DNA of 64,000 nucleotides from a bacterium. GTDB lineage: Bacteria > Krumholzibacteriota > Krumholzibacteriia > LZORAL124-64-63. The notes under the pieces are model-generated. The model was not told the DNA's origin and made no database searches. It was given only the letters and a program-made list of their open reading frames with translations. The stretch is from contig JADJQR010000001.1 of the NCBI GenBank assembly GCA_016712675.1, positions 3,162,001 through 3,226,000 on the forward strand, given 5' to 3'. Made by a program: the position numbers and the translations under genes. The first letter of the stretch is position 1. Every line of letters begins with the position of its first letter. Shown piece by piece: positions 16,273 through 24,415 of the stretch.

Positions 16273-17526
16273 GTGCGTCTTCCGGCCGTTTCCTGGCTAC
16301 TGTCGGCCCTGCTGTTCCCTGCGGTCGCAGCCCTCGCCGCGCCCGAGCCGGCGCCCGGCGCCGGCCTCATCCACGCCGAGTTGACCCTCACGGACGCCAC
16401 CACGGCAACCGGCTTCCTGCGCTGGAAGGACGAGGACGCCTTCTGGGACGACACCTTCAGCGCCCGACAGCGAGAACTGCCGTGGTTCGAGCACGCCGAC
16501 CAGGAGGCGCTCAAGCGCGAGGAGCGCGACCGCGAGTTCGCCTCGCGCGGCCTGCTCGGCCGCCTGGCCTATGCCATGCACAACAGCGACGAGGACGTGC
16601 ACTTCTCCCGCGCCTTCGTCTGCCGGTACGGCGACCTGGCCGCCCTCAGGATGGATCCCGACGGCGACCAGCCCGTCATCGCTGTCATGCGCGATGGCCG
16701 GGAAGGCCCCATCGGCAATCCCTCGCGCGACATCGATGCGAACCTGGTGCTGTACGCGGACGGCGCCGAGCCGCGCGAACTGGACTGGGACGAGGTCCGT
16801 CTCATCCGCTTCGGCGCCGCGCCGGCCGGCGCGGCGCCCTACGCCCAGCGGCTGACCGGGACCGTGACGTTCCGCGGAGGGGAATTCACCGGCGCCATCC
16901 AGTGGGACCTGTCCGAGTGCACGAGCCTCGACATGATCGACAGCGACCAGGAGGACGTACCGGTCGGCCGGGTGCGCAAGCTGGCTCGCAGCCGGCGGGG
17001 CGGCACCGAGGTCACCCTGGACGACGGTCGCGTGGTCCAGATGAGCGGCAGCAACGACGTCGGCAAGGGCCACCGCGGCGTCGCCGTCCTGGTGCCGGGG
17101 CTGGGCCGGGTCGTGGTGCCCTGGGACAGGTTCTTGAGCGCCGACGTGCGCACCGTGCCGCCCACGGCGCCCGGTTACGACGCGTTCACGGCGCCGACCC
17201 CGCTGCAGGGGACGGTCACCACGGCAGACGGCCGCGCGCTGCGCGGCCGTCTTGTCTACGACCTGGACGAAGCCTGGAAATCGGATCTGCTGCACGGCGA
17301 CTTGGACGCCTGCAACTACCAGATCCCCTTCGAGCTGGTCGCGTCGATCACTCCGGCGGGCCCCGAGAAGATCGAGGTGGTCCTGACGGACGGCCGCCGC
17401 CTGGCCCTGTCCGGCGACCAGGACACCGGGAAGGGCCACGGCGGCCTGCTGGTCTTCGCGCCGGGCAGCGACAAGCCGGAATACGTGTCCTGGAGCCGCA
17501 CCCGCCGGGTCGATTTCGAGCGCTGA
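16273..17526 (+). CDS. Exported protein of unknown function with three internal repeats
   Basis: A 417-residue protein. The GTG at 16273 is chosen over the ATG at 16240 because GAGGTG lies five bases upstream and a signal peptide (SWLLSALLFPAVAALAAP) follows directly. The mature part has three repeats, at about 30-190, 195-300 and 305-417. Each has a strand like GTVTFRGGEFTGAIQWD or GTVTTADGRALRGRLVYD. The last two then have SG.(N/Q)D.GKGH.G followed by a hydrophobic strand and a (P/S)W(D/S)R segment. No cysteines, metal or catalytic motifs stand out. I do not recognise the family; it is probably a periplasmic or surface beta-rich protein. Confidence 0.7.
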   Translation: MRLPAVSWLLSALLFPAVAALAAPEPAPGAGLIHAELTLTDATTATGFLRWKDEDAFWDDTFSARQRELPWFEHADQEALKREERDREFASRGLLGRLAYAMHNSDEDVHFSRAFVCRYGDLAALRMDPDGDQPVIAVMRDGREGPIGNPSRDIDANLVLYADGAEPRELDWDEVRLIRFGAAPAGAAPYAQRLTGTVTFRGGEFTGAIQWDLSECTSLDMIDSDQEDVPVGRVRKLARSRRGGTEVTLDDGRVVQMSGSNDVGKGHRGVAVLVPGLGRVVVPWDRFLSADVRTVPPTAPGYDAFTAPTPLQGTVTTADGRALRGRLVYDLDEAWKSDLLHGDLDACNYQIPFELVASITPAGPEKIEVVLTDGRRLALSGDQDTGKGHGGLLVFAPGSDKPEYVSWSRTRRVDFER

Positions 17527-17653
17527 GTCCAGCCCGGGCCGCCCTTTTCTTCGCGCTTGAATCGCGCCCGCCGGTGGCCCATTTTCGCACCTGTCGACCC
17601 GCCCTTCGGCCCCGGCCCCGCCGGGGCCGCTGCCCTTGCCGAAGGAGCCCCCC

Positions 17654-19999
17654 GTGTCCTCTGCTGAGCGCCTGTTCGAGGCCCAGAAGCCGAACTTCGC
17701 CCGCTGGGAGATCCTCAAGGACATCGTCGACCAGCAGATCGACCTCATGCTGAACTACCGCCAGAGCGGCCACCCCGGCGGCAGCCGCTCCAAGGCGCAC
17801 TACTTCCTCAGCCTGCTGCTCTCGGGCGCCATGCGCTGGGACATCCGCGACCCGGGCAAGCGGTTCGGCGACCGCTTCGTCCTGGTGGCCGGCCACACGG
17901 TGCCGCTGGTCTACGGCACCCTCGCGGTGTTCAACGAGGCGCTGCGCCTGATGTACGCGAAGACCGGCGAGGCGAAGTACCAGGTCAAGGGCGGCAGCGA
18001 GCGCATGCTCACGTGGGAGGACCTTCTGGGCTTCCGCGACGTCGGCGGCCTTCCTGGCCACGCCGAGATGGAAGGCAAGAACCTCTTCGTGAAGTTCAAC
18101 ACCGGGCCCAGCGGCCACGGGGCGCCGGCGGCGGTCGGCGAGGCGCTGGCGCTGCGCTGCGCCCGCGCCCAGGGCGTGCGCGTGTGGGGCATCGAGGGCG
18201 AAGGCGGCCACACCGCCGGCTGCTGGCACGAGGCCAAGAACTCGGCCTATGGGCTGGGCCTGGACAACCTCGCGATGATCCTCGACTGGAACGACTTCGG
18301 CATCGACCCCAATGCGTACAGTTCGATGGTGCATGGCACGCCGCGCGACTGGTTCGCCCCCTATGGCTGGGACGTGCACGAGGCGCCCGACGGCAGCGAC
18401 TGGGACCAGGTCACGCGCGCGCTGCTGGCGGCCGCCCACGGGCCGGGCACGCCGCTGCGCCCAAGAATGGTCTTCGGCCGTACCCGCAAGGGCCGCGGCT
18501 ACCACAAATACGACGCGTCGGCGCACGGCTCGCCGCACAAGATGAACGACCAGAATTTCTGGCAGTGCCGCCAGGACTTCAGCGAGCGCTACGGCACGAA
18601 GTGGTTCGGCCAGGGTGAACCCGCCCCTGCCGACGCCGAGGCCAGGCGCGAACAGTTCGCCGCCAACCTCAATGCCGCGCTGGACGTGCTGCGCCGCGAT
18701 GAAGATCTGGTGCGCTACCTGGCCGACAGGCTGGTCGAGATCGGCGACAGCGTGCCCGAGGAGATCCCCGGGTTCCGCCTGCCGGAAGAGAAGAACCCTC
18801 TGCAGGATCCCGCCCTGCTGGATGCCGCCGGCTACCCGGCGGCACTGTGGGCCAAGCCCGGCGACAAGCAGCCCAACCGCGCCGGCCTCTCCGCCTGGGG
18901 CGGCTGGATCAACGGCTACTGCCAGGAGAAATACGGGCGCCCGCTGTTCCTGGCCTGCTCGGCCGACCTGGCCGGCTCCACGAGCATTGCCGGCTTCGCC
19001 GAGCCGTTCGACGGCAAGCCAGCCCTGGGCTGGTACCACCGCGAGACGAACGCCGATGGCGTCCTGATGCCGCAGGGCATCACCGAGTTCGCCAATGCCG
19101 GCATCATGGTCGGTGCCGCGTCGGTGAACCTGTCGCAGGACCCCGAGAAGGAGTTCAACGGCTTCTATACCGCCTGCAGCACCTACGCCGCCTTCAGCTA
19201 CCTGAAGTACGGCCCCATGCGCCTGTACAGCCAACTGGCGCAGGACTGCGAGCTGAAGGTGGGCACCGTGATCTGGGTGGCCGGGCACAGCGGCCCGGAG
19301 ACCGGCGAGGACAGCCGCACACACTTCGGCATCTTCAGCCCGGCCGCCACGCAGCTGTTCCCCGACGGCCACGTCATCGACATCCACCCGTGGGAGTACA
19401 ATGAGGTGCCCGTGCTGCTGGCGGCGGCCCTGCGCACCGGCCGCCCGATCGTGGCGCTGCACCTGACGCGCCCGCCGGTGACCATCCCCGACCGCGCGAA
19501 GCTGGGCCTGGGCTCCCACTTCGAGGCCGCGCGCGGCGCCTACGTCCTGCGCGACTGGAAGCCCGGCCTGCCGCGTCAGGGCGTGGTGATGGTGCAGGGC
19601 ACCATGAGCACGGCGAATCTCATCGATGCGCTGCCGGCCATCGACGCGGCCGGCGTGAACGTGAAGTTCGTCGCGGTGCCCAGCCCGCAGCTGTTCGCGC
19701 TGCAGGGCGAGGCCTACCGCGATGCCGTGCTCTCGCCCGGCGACCGGCTCAACAGCACCTACATCACCAACCGCGCCCGCCGCACCATGTACGACTGGAC
19801 ATTCAACCCGCTGGCCGAACGCTACGCGATGACCAGCGACTGGGACGACCTGTGGCGCCCCGGCGGCTCGCCCGAGGACGTCTGCGAGAGCGCCGGCCTG
19901 GACGCCGAGTCCCTGGCGCGGGGCGTGATCACGTTCGCCGAGGACTGGGCTGCGCGGATGGAGGAACTGGGCGGTATGCTGGGGCAGGCGCGGGGCTGA
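17654..19999 (+). CDS. Transketolase-family thiamine-diphosphate enzyme
   Basis: A 781-residue protein starting at GTG 17654 with AAGGAG six bases upstream. The N-terminal half has SGHPGGSRSKAH (about 36-47), a GHTVPLVYG segment and the ThDP/metal motif GIEGEGGHTAGCWHEA (~180), then ILDWNDFGI. The C-terminal half carries a pyrimidine-binding domain with a catalytic-Glu-like segment and a transketolase C-terminal domain. Transketolases move two-carbon units between sugar phosphates in the pentose phosphate pathway. The protein is ~110 residues longer than Escherichia coli TktA and its motifs differ (GGSRSK in place of GAPMGM), so it belongs to a divergent branch and its substrate is not certain. 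Confidence 0.85.
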   Translation: MSSAERLFEAQKPNFARWEILKDIVDQQIDLMLNYRQSGHPGGSRSKAHYFLSLLLSGAMRWDIRDPGKRFGDRFVLVAGHTVPLVYGTLAVFNEALRLMYAKTGEAKYQVKGGSERMLTWEDLLGFRDVGGLPGHAEMEGKNLFVKFNTGPSGHGAPAAVGEALALRCARAQGVRVWGIEGEGGHTAGCWHEAKNSAYGLGLDNLAMILDWNDFGIDPNAYSSMVHGTPRDWFAPYGWDVHEAPDGSDWDQVTRALLAAAHGPGTPLRPRMVFGRTRKGRGYHKYDASAHGSPHKMNDQNFWQCRQDFSERYGTKWFGQGEPAPADAEARREQFAANLNAALDVLRRDEDLVRYLADRLVEIGDSVPEEIPGFRLPEEKNPLQDPALLDAAGYPAALWAKPGDKQPNRAGLSAWGGWINGYCQEKYGRPLFLACSADLAGSTSIAGFAEPFDGKPALGWYHRETNADGVLMPQGITEFANAGIMVGAASVNLSQDPEKEFNGFYTACSTYAAFSYLKYGPMRLYSQLAQDCELKVGTVIWVAGHSGPETGEDSRTHFGIFSPAATQLFPDGHVIDIHPWEYNEVPVLLAAALRTGRPIVALHLTRPPVTIPDRAKLGLGSHFEAARGAYVLRDWKPGLPRQGVVMVQGTMSTANLIDALPAIDAAGVNVKFVAVPSPQLFALQGEAYRDAVLSPGDRLNSTYITNRARRTMYDWTFNPLAERYAMTSDWDDLWRPGGSPEDVCESAGLDAESLARGVITFAEDWAARMEELGGMLGQARG

Positions 20000-20047
20000 G
20001 GCCCGGCGCGCCGTGGGCGCCGCGTCGAGGATACGGGCTTCACGAAA

Positions 20048-20112
20048 GCGCCCGCGGCCGTTGCCGCGGGCGCCTCCTCCTCGAAAACGGCGCCCGGCCT
20101 GACGGCCGGGCG
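20048..20112. terminator. Pair of terminator hairpins between convergent genes
   Basis: Hairpin one has an 11-bp stem, GCGCCCGCGGC (20048-20058) with 20063-20073, and loop CGTT, followed by CTCCTCCTC. Hairpin two has a 9-bp stem, CGCCCGGCC (20091-20099) with 20104-20112, and loop TGAC. They lie between the transketolase gene and the minus-strand Cys-rich gene, and probably one serves each direction. Confidence 0.6.
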
Positions 20113-20122
20113 CTTCGGTTAG

Positions 20123-20542
20123 CTACTTGCCGGCATGGGGGCAGGCACTTGCACTGGCGCAAGCGGCCGCGCAGGCAGCCGTGGCCGAGCACGCGGCCTT
20201 GTCCTTGCACGCGGCTTTGTCCTTGCACGCGGCCTTGTCCTTGCAGGACGCCTTGCAGGCTTCGGCACAGGCCTTCTTGCAGGCCTCGTCACACGCCGTC
20301 TTGCACGCGGACTTGTCCTTGCAGATGCACTTTTCCCCACAGGCGGCAGCACAGGTCTTCGCCTCGCCGTGCCCGCACGTCGTCGCGCTGGCCTTGGCGT
20401 CACCATGGCCGCAAGTCGCGGCGCAGGCCTTCGCCGCTTCGGGGGCGGCAGCGGGGACGTCGTCGGCCACGGCCACGGCCACGGTCAGGATCGAGGCAAG
20501 CAGCAGCCCGCCGAACACGGTCAGGTACTTCCGGACATTCAT
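20123..20542 (-). CDS. Secreted cysteine-rich, metallothionein-like protein
   Basis: A 139-residue protein starting at an ATG with GGAGG eight bases upstream. Signal peptide KYLTVFGGLLLASILTVAVAVA. The mature ~115 residues hold about 19 cysteines, spaced mostly 3-5 apart, with Lys, Ala and Asp between (CKDKAAC repeated three times, ACDEACKKACAEAC) plus two TCGHG motifs. There is almost no hydrophobic core. This composition suggests a periplasmic or exported metal- or thiol-binding polypeptide. It resembles metallothioneins in style, but no known family matches by eye. It follows another Cys-rich gene by 55 bases on the same strand and is probably co-transcribed with it. Confidence 0.75.
   Translation of the reverse strand: MNVRKYLTVFGGLLLASILTVAVAVADDVPAAAPEAAKACAATCGHGDAKASATTCGHGEAKTCAAACGEKCICKDKSACKTACDEACKKACAEACKASCKDKAACKDKAACKDKAACSATAACAAACASASACPHAGK
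20193..20246 (-). repeat. Three 18-bp tandem repeats coding (KDKAAC)3
   Basis: Units at 20193-20210, 20211-20228 and 20229-20246 differ by one or two bases (GCGGCCTTGTCCTTGCAC type). They code for three consecutive Cys-ending hexapeptides in the Cys-rich protein and show that its length can change by slippage. Confidence 0.8.
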
Positions 20543-20597
20543 CGTCGATTCCTCCGGTCAAACGGTTGGGTGTGACGCGCCCACCCGGGCGTGTCGC

Positions 20598-21086
20598 TCA
20601 GGCGAACTGGAATTCGCCTGCCCCCCGCGGAGGCGGCACCGGAGGTCGGAGGTCGCGGGAGTCGGCAACGCGGTCGCCGTCCGGGCAGGCCCCGACCACC
20701 GATCGTTCGGGGTCGGGCATCGGCATCGCGTTGGCAAGCAGGGGCGCCGCGCCGCAACCCACGCATTGGGCGCATCTCGCGGTACCGGCATCCGGGCACG
20801 AGGGAGCCCGGGCCGGGGACCCGAGCGGCCCGCTGCAACAGCCTCGTGGCGAATCCTGGTCCACGGGCGCCGTCGGAGGCCGTGCCGCGCAACAGCAACC
20901 GTGGCCGGCCGCAGCTGCCGTCTGCTGCAGGACGGGCGCAGCATCGCGGGAAGAGGCCCGTTGCGAGGCAACCGCCGGCCAGAACGCGAGCCAGACCGCC
21001 AACAGCAGCCAGCATGACGCCCACAGGCTCAGGACGGGTCGGTGCAAGGCGGTTGTCTCCCGGCAATCGGCCATGGCGGGCGTCAT
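20598..21086 (-). CDS. Cysteine-rich membrane-anchored protein of unknown function
   Basis: A 162-residue protein; the ATG at 21086 is chosen since the longer frame has no ribosome site and runs into the divergent PLD leader. One transmembrane or signal segment (LSLWASCWLLLAVWLAFWPAVA, about 18-40) is followed by a Cys-rich stretch: HGCCCAA, GCCSG and CAQCVGCG. The C-terminal third is Pro/Arg-rich. Clusters of adjacent cysteines after a membrane segment suggest metal or redox binding outside the cytoplasm. It lies upstream of the 19-cysteine secreted protein on the same strand, and the two probably act together. The start is uncertain. Confidence 0.5.
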   Translation of the reverse strand: MTPAMADCRETTALHRPVLSLWASCWLLLAVWLAFWPAVASQRASSRDAAPVLQQTAAAAGHGCCCAARPPTAPVDQDSPRGCCSGPLGSPARAPSCPDAGTARCAQCVGCGAAPLLANAMPMPDPERSVVGACPDGDRVADSRDLRPPVPPPRGAGEFQFA

Positions 21087-21295
21087 TGCCCGCGAGGATA
21101 CTGGAACACCGGCCGGCCGGTTCGGGTTCCCGGTCCGGCCCACTGCGTTTCGCCCACCATGGTGGCCTATCCGGCGACGGCAAGCAACCCCCCAGGGCTT
21201 GCCGGGCTCGACGGCGGGCGCTACGCAGGCTATCGTGGGCGCCACTTGCGGGCAGGCCGCTGCCGGAACCCGTCCCCGAGCTCGAGGACCCGACC

Positions 21296-22570
21296 ATGCG
21301 CATCGCCATCACCCTGGCCGCCCTGCTGGCCGCCATCGCCCCGGCCGCAGTGCCGGCCCCACTCACGACGACCGGCGCGGGCACCTTCACCCTTGTCGAG
21401 AGCTGGCCGCAGCACACCGCTCTGGACCTCCCTGGCATTCCCGATGCGTCCGCGGTGTGGCTACAAGAGATGGGGAGCGCCGGCGCACACCTGGACCTCG
21501 CGGGCTTCTACTTCAGTCGCAAGGGCGACGGCCAGGACGCCGGGGGACCCGACGGCGCGCCCGACCTCCTGCTGCCGGTCCTCGAACAGGTGGAACGGGC
21601 GGCCCGACGCGGCGTGGCGGTGCGCCTTCTAGCCGACGCCAAGTTCGCGAAGAACTACGCCGAGGTGCCGGCTTGGGCCGCGGCGCTGCCCGGGGCAGCC
21701 AGTCGCCAACTCGACCTGTCGGGCAGCTGGGGCGGGGTCCTGCACGCCAAGTACTTCCTGATCGACGATGACGGCCTGTACCTCGGCAGCCAGAACTTCG
21801 ACTGGCGCGCGCTGGGCCAGATCCACGAGCTGGGCATCCTGGTGCGCGACCGCGAGTTGGCCGGGCAGGCCCGGCGTATTTTCGAACTGGACTGGGCGCT
21901 GGCCGGCGGTGCACACCAGGCGCCGGCGATGCTGACCGGCGGCCCCGCGCAGGCAACCCTGGCCGACTTGCCGGCGTCCGACCTTGTCGGCCCCGGCGGC
22001 CAGACGGTACGGGCGGTGCTGGCCGCCAGCCCGCTGGGCGGTCTGCCGGCGGGCGTGCCCTGGGACCTGCCGCTGCTGGTGGAGATGATCGACGCCGCTC
22101 GCGATTCGGTGCATCTGCAGCTGCTGTCCTACCACGTCGCCGATCGCGAAGGCCGTCTGTTCGACGACCTGGACCGGGCCCTGCGCCGCGCCGCCGTCCG
22201 CGGCGCGCAAGTGCGCATCATCCTGGCCGACTGGGCCGCCACGAAACACGCGGTGCCCTGGCTGAAGAGCCTGGCCGCGGTGCCGGGCCTGGAGCTGCGG
22301 CTGACCAGCATCCCGGCGCATCCGGAGGGGTTCATCCCGTACGCGCGCGTCGAGCATGCCAAGTACCTGTCCGTCGACGGCAACGCGCTGTGGATCGGCA
22401 CCTCGAACTGGTCGCGCGACTACTTTTTCGAGTCGCGCAACCTCGGCGTGATCCTGACGGGCCCCGCCGCGCCGCGCGAGGCCGACCTGTTCTTCAACCA
22501 GAGCTGGCACGGCCCCTACGCCACGACGGTGACGCCGTGCGGCGAGTACGCGGCGCCGCGCCGCAACTGA
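21296..22570 (+). CDS. Exported phospholipase D-family protein
   Basis: A 424-residue protein with an N-terminal signal peptide (IAITLAALLAAIAPAAVPAP). It has two HKD motifs: HAKYFLIDDDGLYLGSQNFDW starts at H150, and HAKYLSVDGNALWIGTSNWS at H354. The two HxKx4D sites, each followed by G(S/T)xN(F/W), form the PLD active site through a phospho-histidine intermediate. The spacing and WIGTSNWS type resemble the eukaryotic PLD3/PLD4 branch and its bacterial relatives, some of which cleave nucleic acids. The substrate could be phospholipid or nucleic acid in the periplasm. GAGG lies eight bases before the ATG. Confidence 0.85.
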   Translation: MRIAITLAALLAAIAPAAVPAPLTTTGAGTFTLVESWPQHTALDLPGIPDASAVWLQEMGSAGAHLDLAGFYFSRKGDGQDAGGPDGAPDLLLPVLEQVERAARRGVAVRLLADAKFAKNYAEVPAWAAALPGAASRQLDLSGSWGGVLHAKYFLIDDDGLYLGSQNFDWRALGQIHELGILVRDRELAGQARRIFELDWALAGGAHQAPAMLTGGPAQATLADLPASDLVGPGGQTVRAVLAASPLGGLPAGVPWDLPLLVEMIDAARDSVHLQLLSYHVADREGRLFDDLDRALRRAAVRGAQVRIILADWAATKHAVPWLKSLAAVPGLELRLTSIPAHPEGFIPYARVEHAKYLSVDGNALWIGTSNWSRDYFFESRNLGVILTGPAAPREADLFFNQSWHGPYATTVTPCGEYAAPRRN

Positions 22571-22594
22571 CGCCTTCCCCGGGAGCGAGCCGCG

Positions 22595-23164
22595 ATGGAC
22601 AACGAACGCCGCCTGCCTGTCCGCCTGACCCTAGAGCGCACCGCCCTGGTCGTAATCGACCTGCAGGAGCGCTTCCGCGACCTGATCCACGGCATGGACC
22701 AGGTCCTGGATCGCTCCGAGCGGCTGATCGGCTTCTGCCGCCAACTGCAGGTCCCCGTCCTGGTGACCGAGCAGTACCCGCGCGGACTGGGCGTGACCGT
22801 GTCGGAGATCCGCGAGGCCTGCCGGCCCTTCACGGCCTACGAGAAGACGGCCTTCAGCTGTGCCGGCAGCGCGGAGTTCCTGGCCGCCCTGCGAGCCAGT
22901 GGGCGCGACCAGGTGGTGCTCTGCGGGATCGAGACGCACGTCTGCGTCTACCAGACCGCATGCGACCTGCTGCGCGAGGGCTTCCAGGTGGCCCTGGCCG
23001 CCGATGCGATCAGTTCCTGCCGGCCGGCCGACCGCGATCTCGGGCTGCAGCGCCTTCGCGACGTGGGCGCCGACGTGATGGGGTCGCAGATGATCATGTT
23101 CGAGATGCTGCGCGAGGCGGGCACGCCGGAATTCAAGCGCGTCTCGGCGTTCCTGAAGAACTGA
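22595..23164 (+). CDS. Isochorismatase-fold hydrolase (nicotinamidase-like)
   Basis: A 189-residue cysteine hydrolase. The triad is visible as D22 in VVIDLQE, K84 in AYEKTAFS and C117 in GIETHVCV, with the usual non-proline cis-peptide GIE region just before. The sequence resembles YcaC/nicotinamidase-related hydrolases rather than true isochorismatases, and no metal-binding DxHxxxH of PncA is evident, so the substrate is unassigned. It starts 24 bases after the PLD gene with a GGGAG-like site and is followed 20 bases later by the acyl-CoA dehydrogenase gene. Confidence 0.85.
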   Translation: MDNERRLPVRLTLERTALVVIDLQERFRDLIHGMDQVLDRSERLIGFCRQLQVPVLVTEQYPRGLGVTVSEIREACRPFTAYEKTAFSCAGSAEFLAALRASGRDQVVLCGIETHVCVYQTACDLLREGFQVALAADAISSCRPADRDLGLQRLRDVGADVMGSQMIMFEMLREAGTPEFKRVSAFLKN

Positions 23165-23183
23165 CACCACCGGAGGGTCCCTG

Positions 23184-24350
23184 ATGAGCGCCTACGCCGG
23201 CGTCGACTTCTACCGCCTGGACGACACACTCAGCGACGAGGAGCGCGGCGTTCGCGACGTGGTGCGCCGCTTCGTCGACGAGCGCTTCCTGCCCCTGGTC
23301 CGCGCCCACTTCCGCGAAGGGACCTTCCCGCTGGAGCTGGTGCCCGAGCTGGGTGCGCTCGGCCTGCTGGGCTCGTCGGTCAAGGGCCCCGGCTGCCCCG
23401 GCCTGAGCCCGACCGTCTATGGCCTCATCTGCCGTGAGTTGGAGCGCGGCGACAGCGGCCTGCGCAGCTTCGCCTCGGTGCAGGGCAGCCTGGTGATGTG
23501 GCCCATCGCCACCTTCGGCACCGACGAGCAGCGCGAGCGCTGGCTGCCGGACCTGGCCGCCGGGCGCCGCATCGGCTGCTTCGGACTGACCGAGGCCGAC
23601 CACGGCTCGGATCCCGGCGGCATGCAGACGCGTGCCGAGCGCGACGGCGACGGCTGGATCCTCCACGGCAGCAAGCTGTGGATCACGAACGCGAATCTGG
23701 CCGACGTCGCGGTGGTCTGGGCCCGCACGCCCGAAGGCGTAAGCGGCTTCCTGGTCGAGCGCGGCCTGCCCGGCTTCAGCGCGAACCCGATCCACGGCAA
23801 GTACAGCCTGCGGGCCAGCGACACCGGCGAACTGGTGTTCGACGACGTGCGCCTGCCCGACAGCGCCCGGCTGCCCGGCGCGCGCGGCCTCAAGGCGCCC
23901 CTGGCCTGCCTGAACCAGGCCCGCTACGGCATCGCCTGGGGCGCCGTCGGCGCCGCCATGGACTGCTACGACACCGCCCTGCGCTACGCGCAGCAACGGC
24001 GCCAATTCGAACGCCCGCTGGCCTCGTTCCAGCTGGTGCAGCAGAAGCTCGTGGAGATGCTCACGGGGATCACGCAGGCGCAGGCGCTGTGCAGCCGGCT
24101 CGGGCGCCTCAAGGACGCCGGGGTGGACGAGGTGCCGCTGGTCTCGCTGGCCAAGCGCGCCCACGTGGCGATGGCCCTGGATTGCGCCCGCAAGTCGCGG
24201 GATATCCTGGGTGCGGCCGGCATCACCGACGAGTTTTCGCCGGGGCGGCACATGGCCAATCTGGAGTCGGTGTACACGTACGAAGGCACACACGACATCC
24301 ACACGTTGATCGTAGGTGCCGAAATCACCGGTCTCCCGGCCTACCGCTAG
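23184..24350 (+). CDS. gcdH: Glutaryl-CoA dehydrogenase-type acyl-CoA dehydrogenase
   Basis: A 388-residue flavoprotein. GDSGLRSFASVQ carries R94, the residue that binds the gamma-carboxylate of glutaryl-CoA in the human enzyme (same local motif, DSGYRS-type). FAD-binding segments CFGLTEADHGSD and ITNANLADVAVVW follow. The catalytic base is E367 in YEGTHDIHTL. These features separate GCDH from straight-chain acyl-CoA dehydrogenases. It oxidatively decarboxylates glutaryl-CoA to crotonyl-CoA in lysine/tryptophan breakdown. GGAGG precedes the ATG. Its TAG stop is part of the CTAG that flanks the IS element. Confidence 0.88.
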   Translation: MSAYAGVDFYRLDDTLSDEERGVRDVVRRFVDERFLPLVRAHFREGTFPLELVPELGALGLLGSSVKGPGCPGLSPTVYGLICRELERGDSGLRSFASVQGSLVMWPIATFGTDEQRERWLPDLAAGRRIGCFGLTEADHGSDPGGMQTRAERDGDGWILHGSKLWITNANLADVAVVWARTPEGVSGFLVERGLPGFSANPIHGKYSLRASDTGELVFDDVRLPDSARLPGARGLKAPLACLNQARYGIAWGAVGAAMDCYDTALRYAQQRRQFERPLASFQLVQQKLVEMLTGITQAQALCSRLGRLKDAGVDEVPLVSLAKRAHVAMALDCARKSRDILGAAGITDEFSPGRHMANLESVYTYEGTHDIHTLIVGAEITGLPAYR

Positions 24351-24374
24351 GTTGTGCCGCCGAGATTGTGTCCG
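24351..24374 (+). repeat. IS left terminal inverted repeat
   Basis: GTTGTGCCGCCGAGATTGTG followed by TCCG. It mismatches the right end at three positions and directly abuts the CTAG containing the gcdH stop. Confidence 0.85.
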
Positions 24375-24415
24375 CCCGCACCGTTCAGCGGCGCGGGCGG
24401 CTCCGTTCCGCCCCC

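Noticed and set aside
20193-20246. Short regular repeats that could look like a minimal CRISPR
   Set aside because: Units are contiguous 18-mers coding KDKAAC with no spacers.
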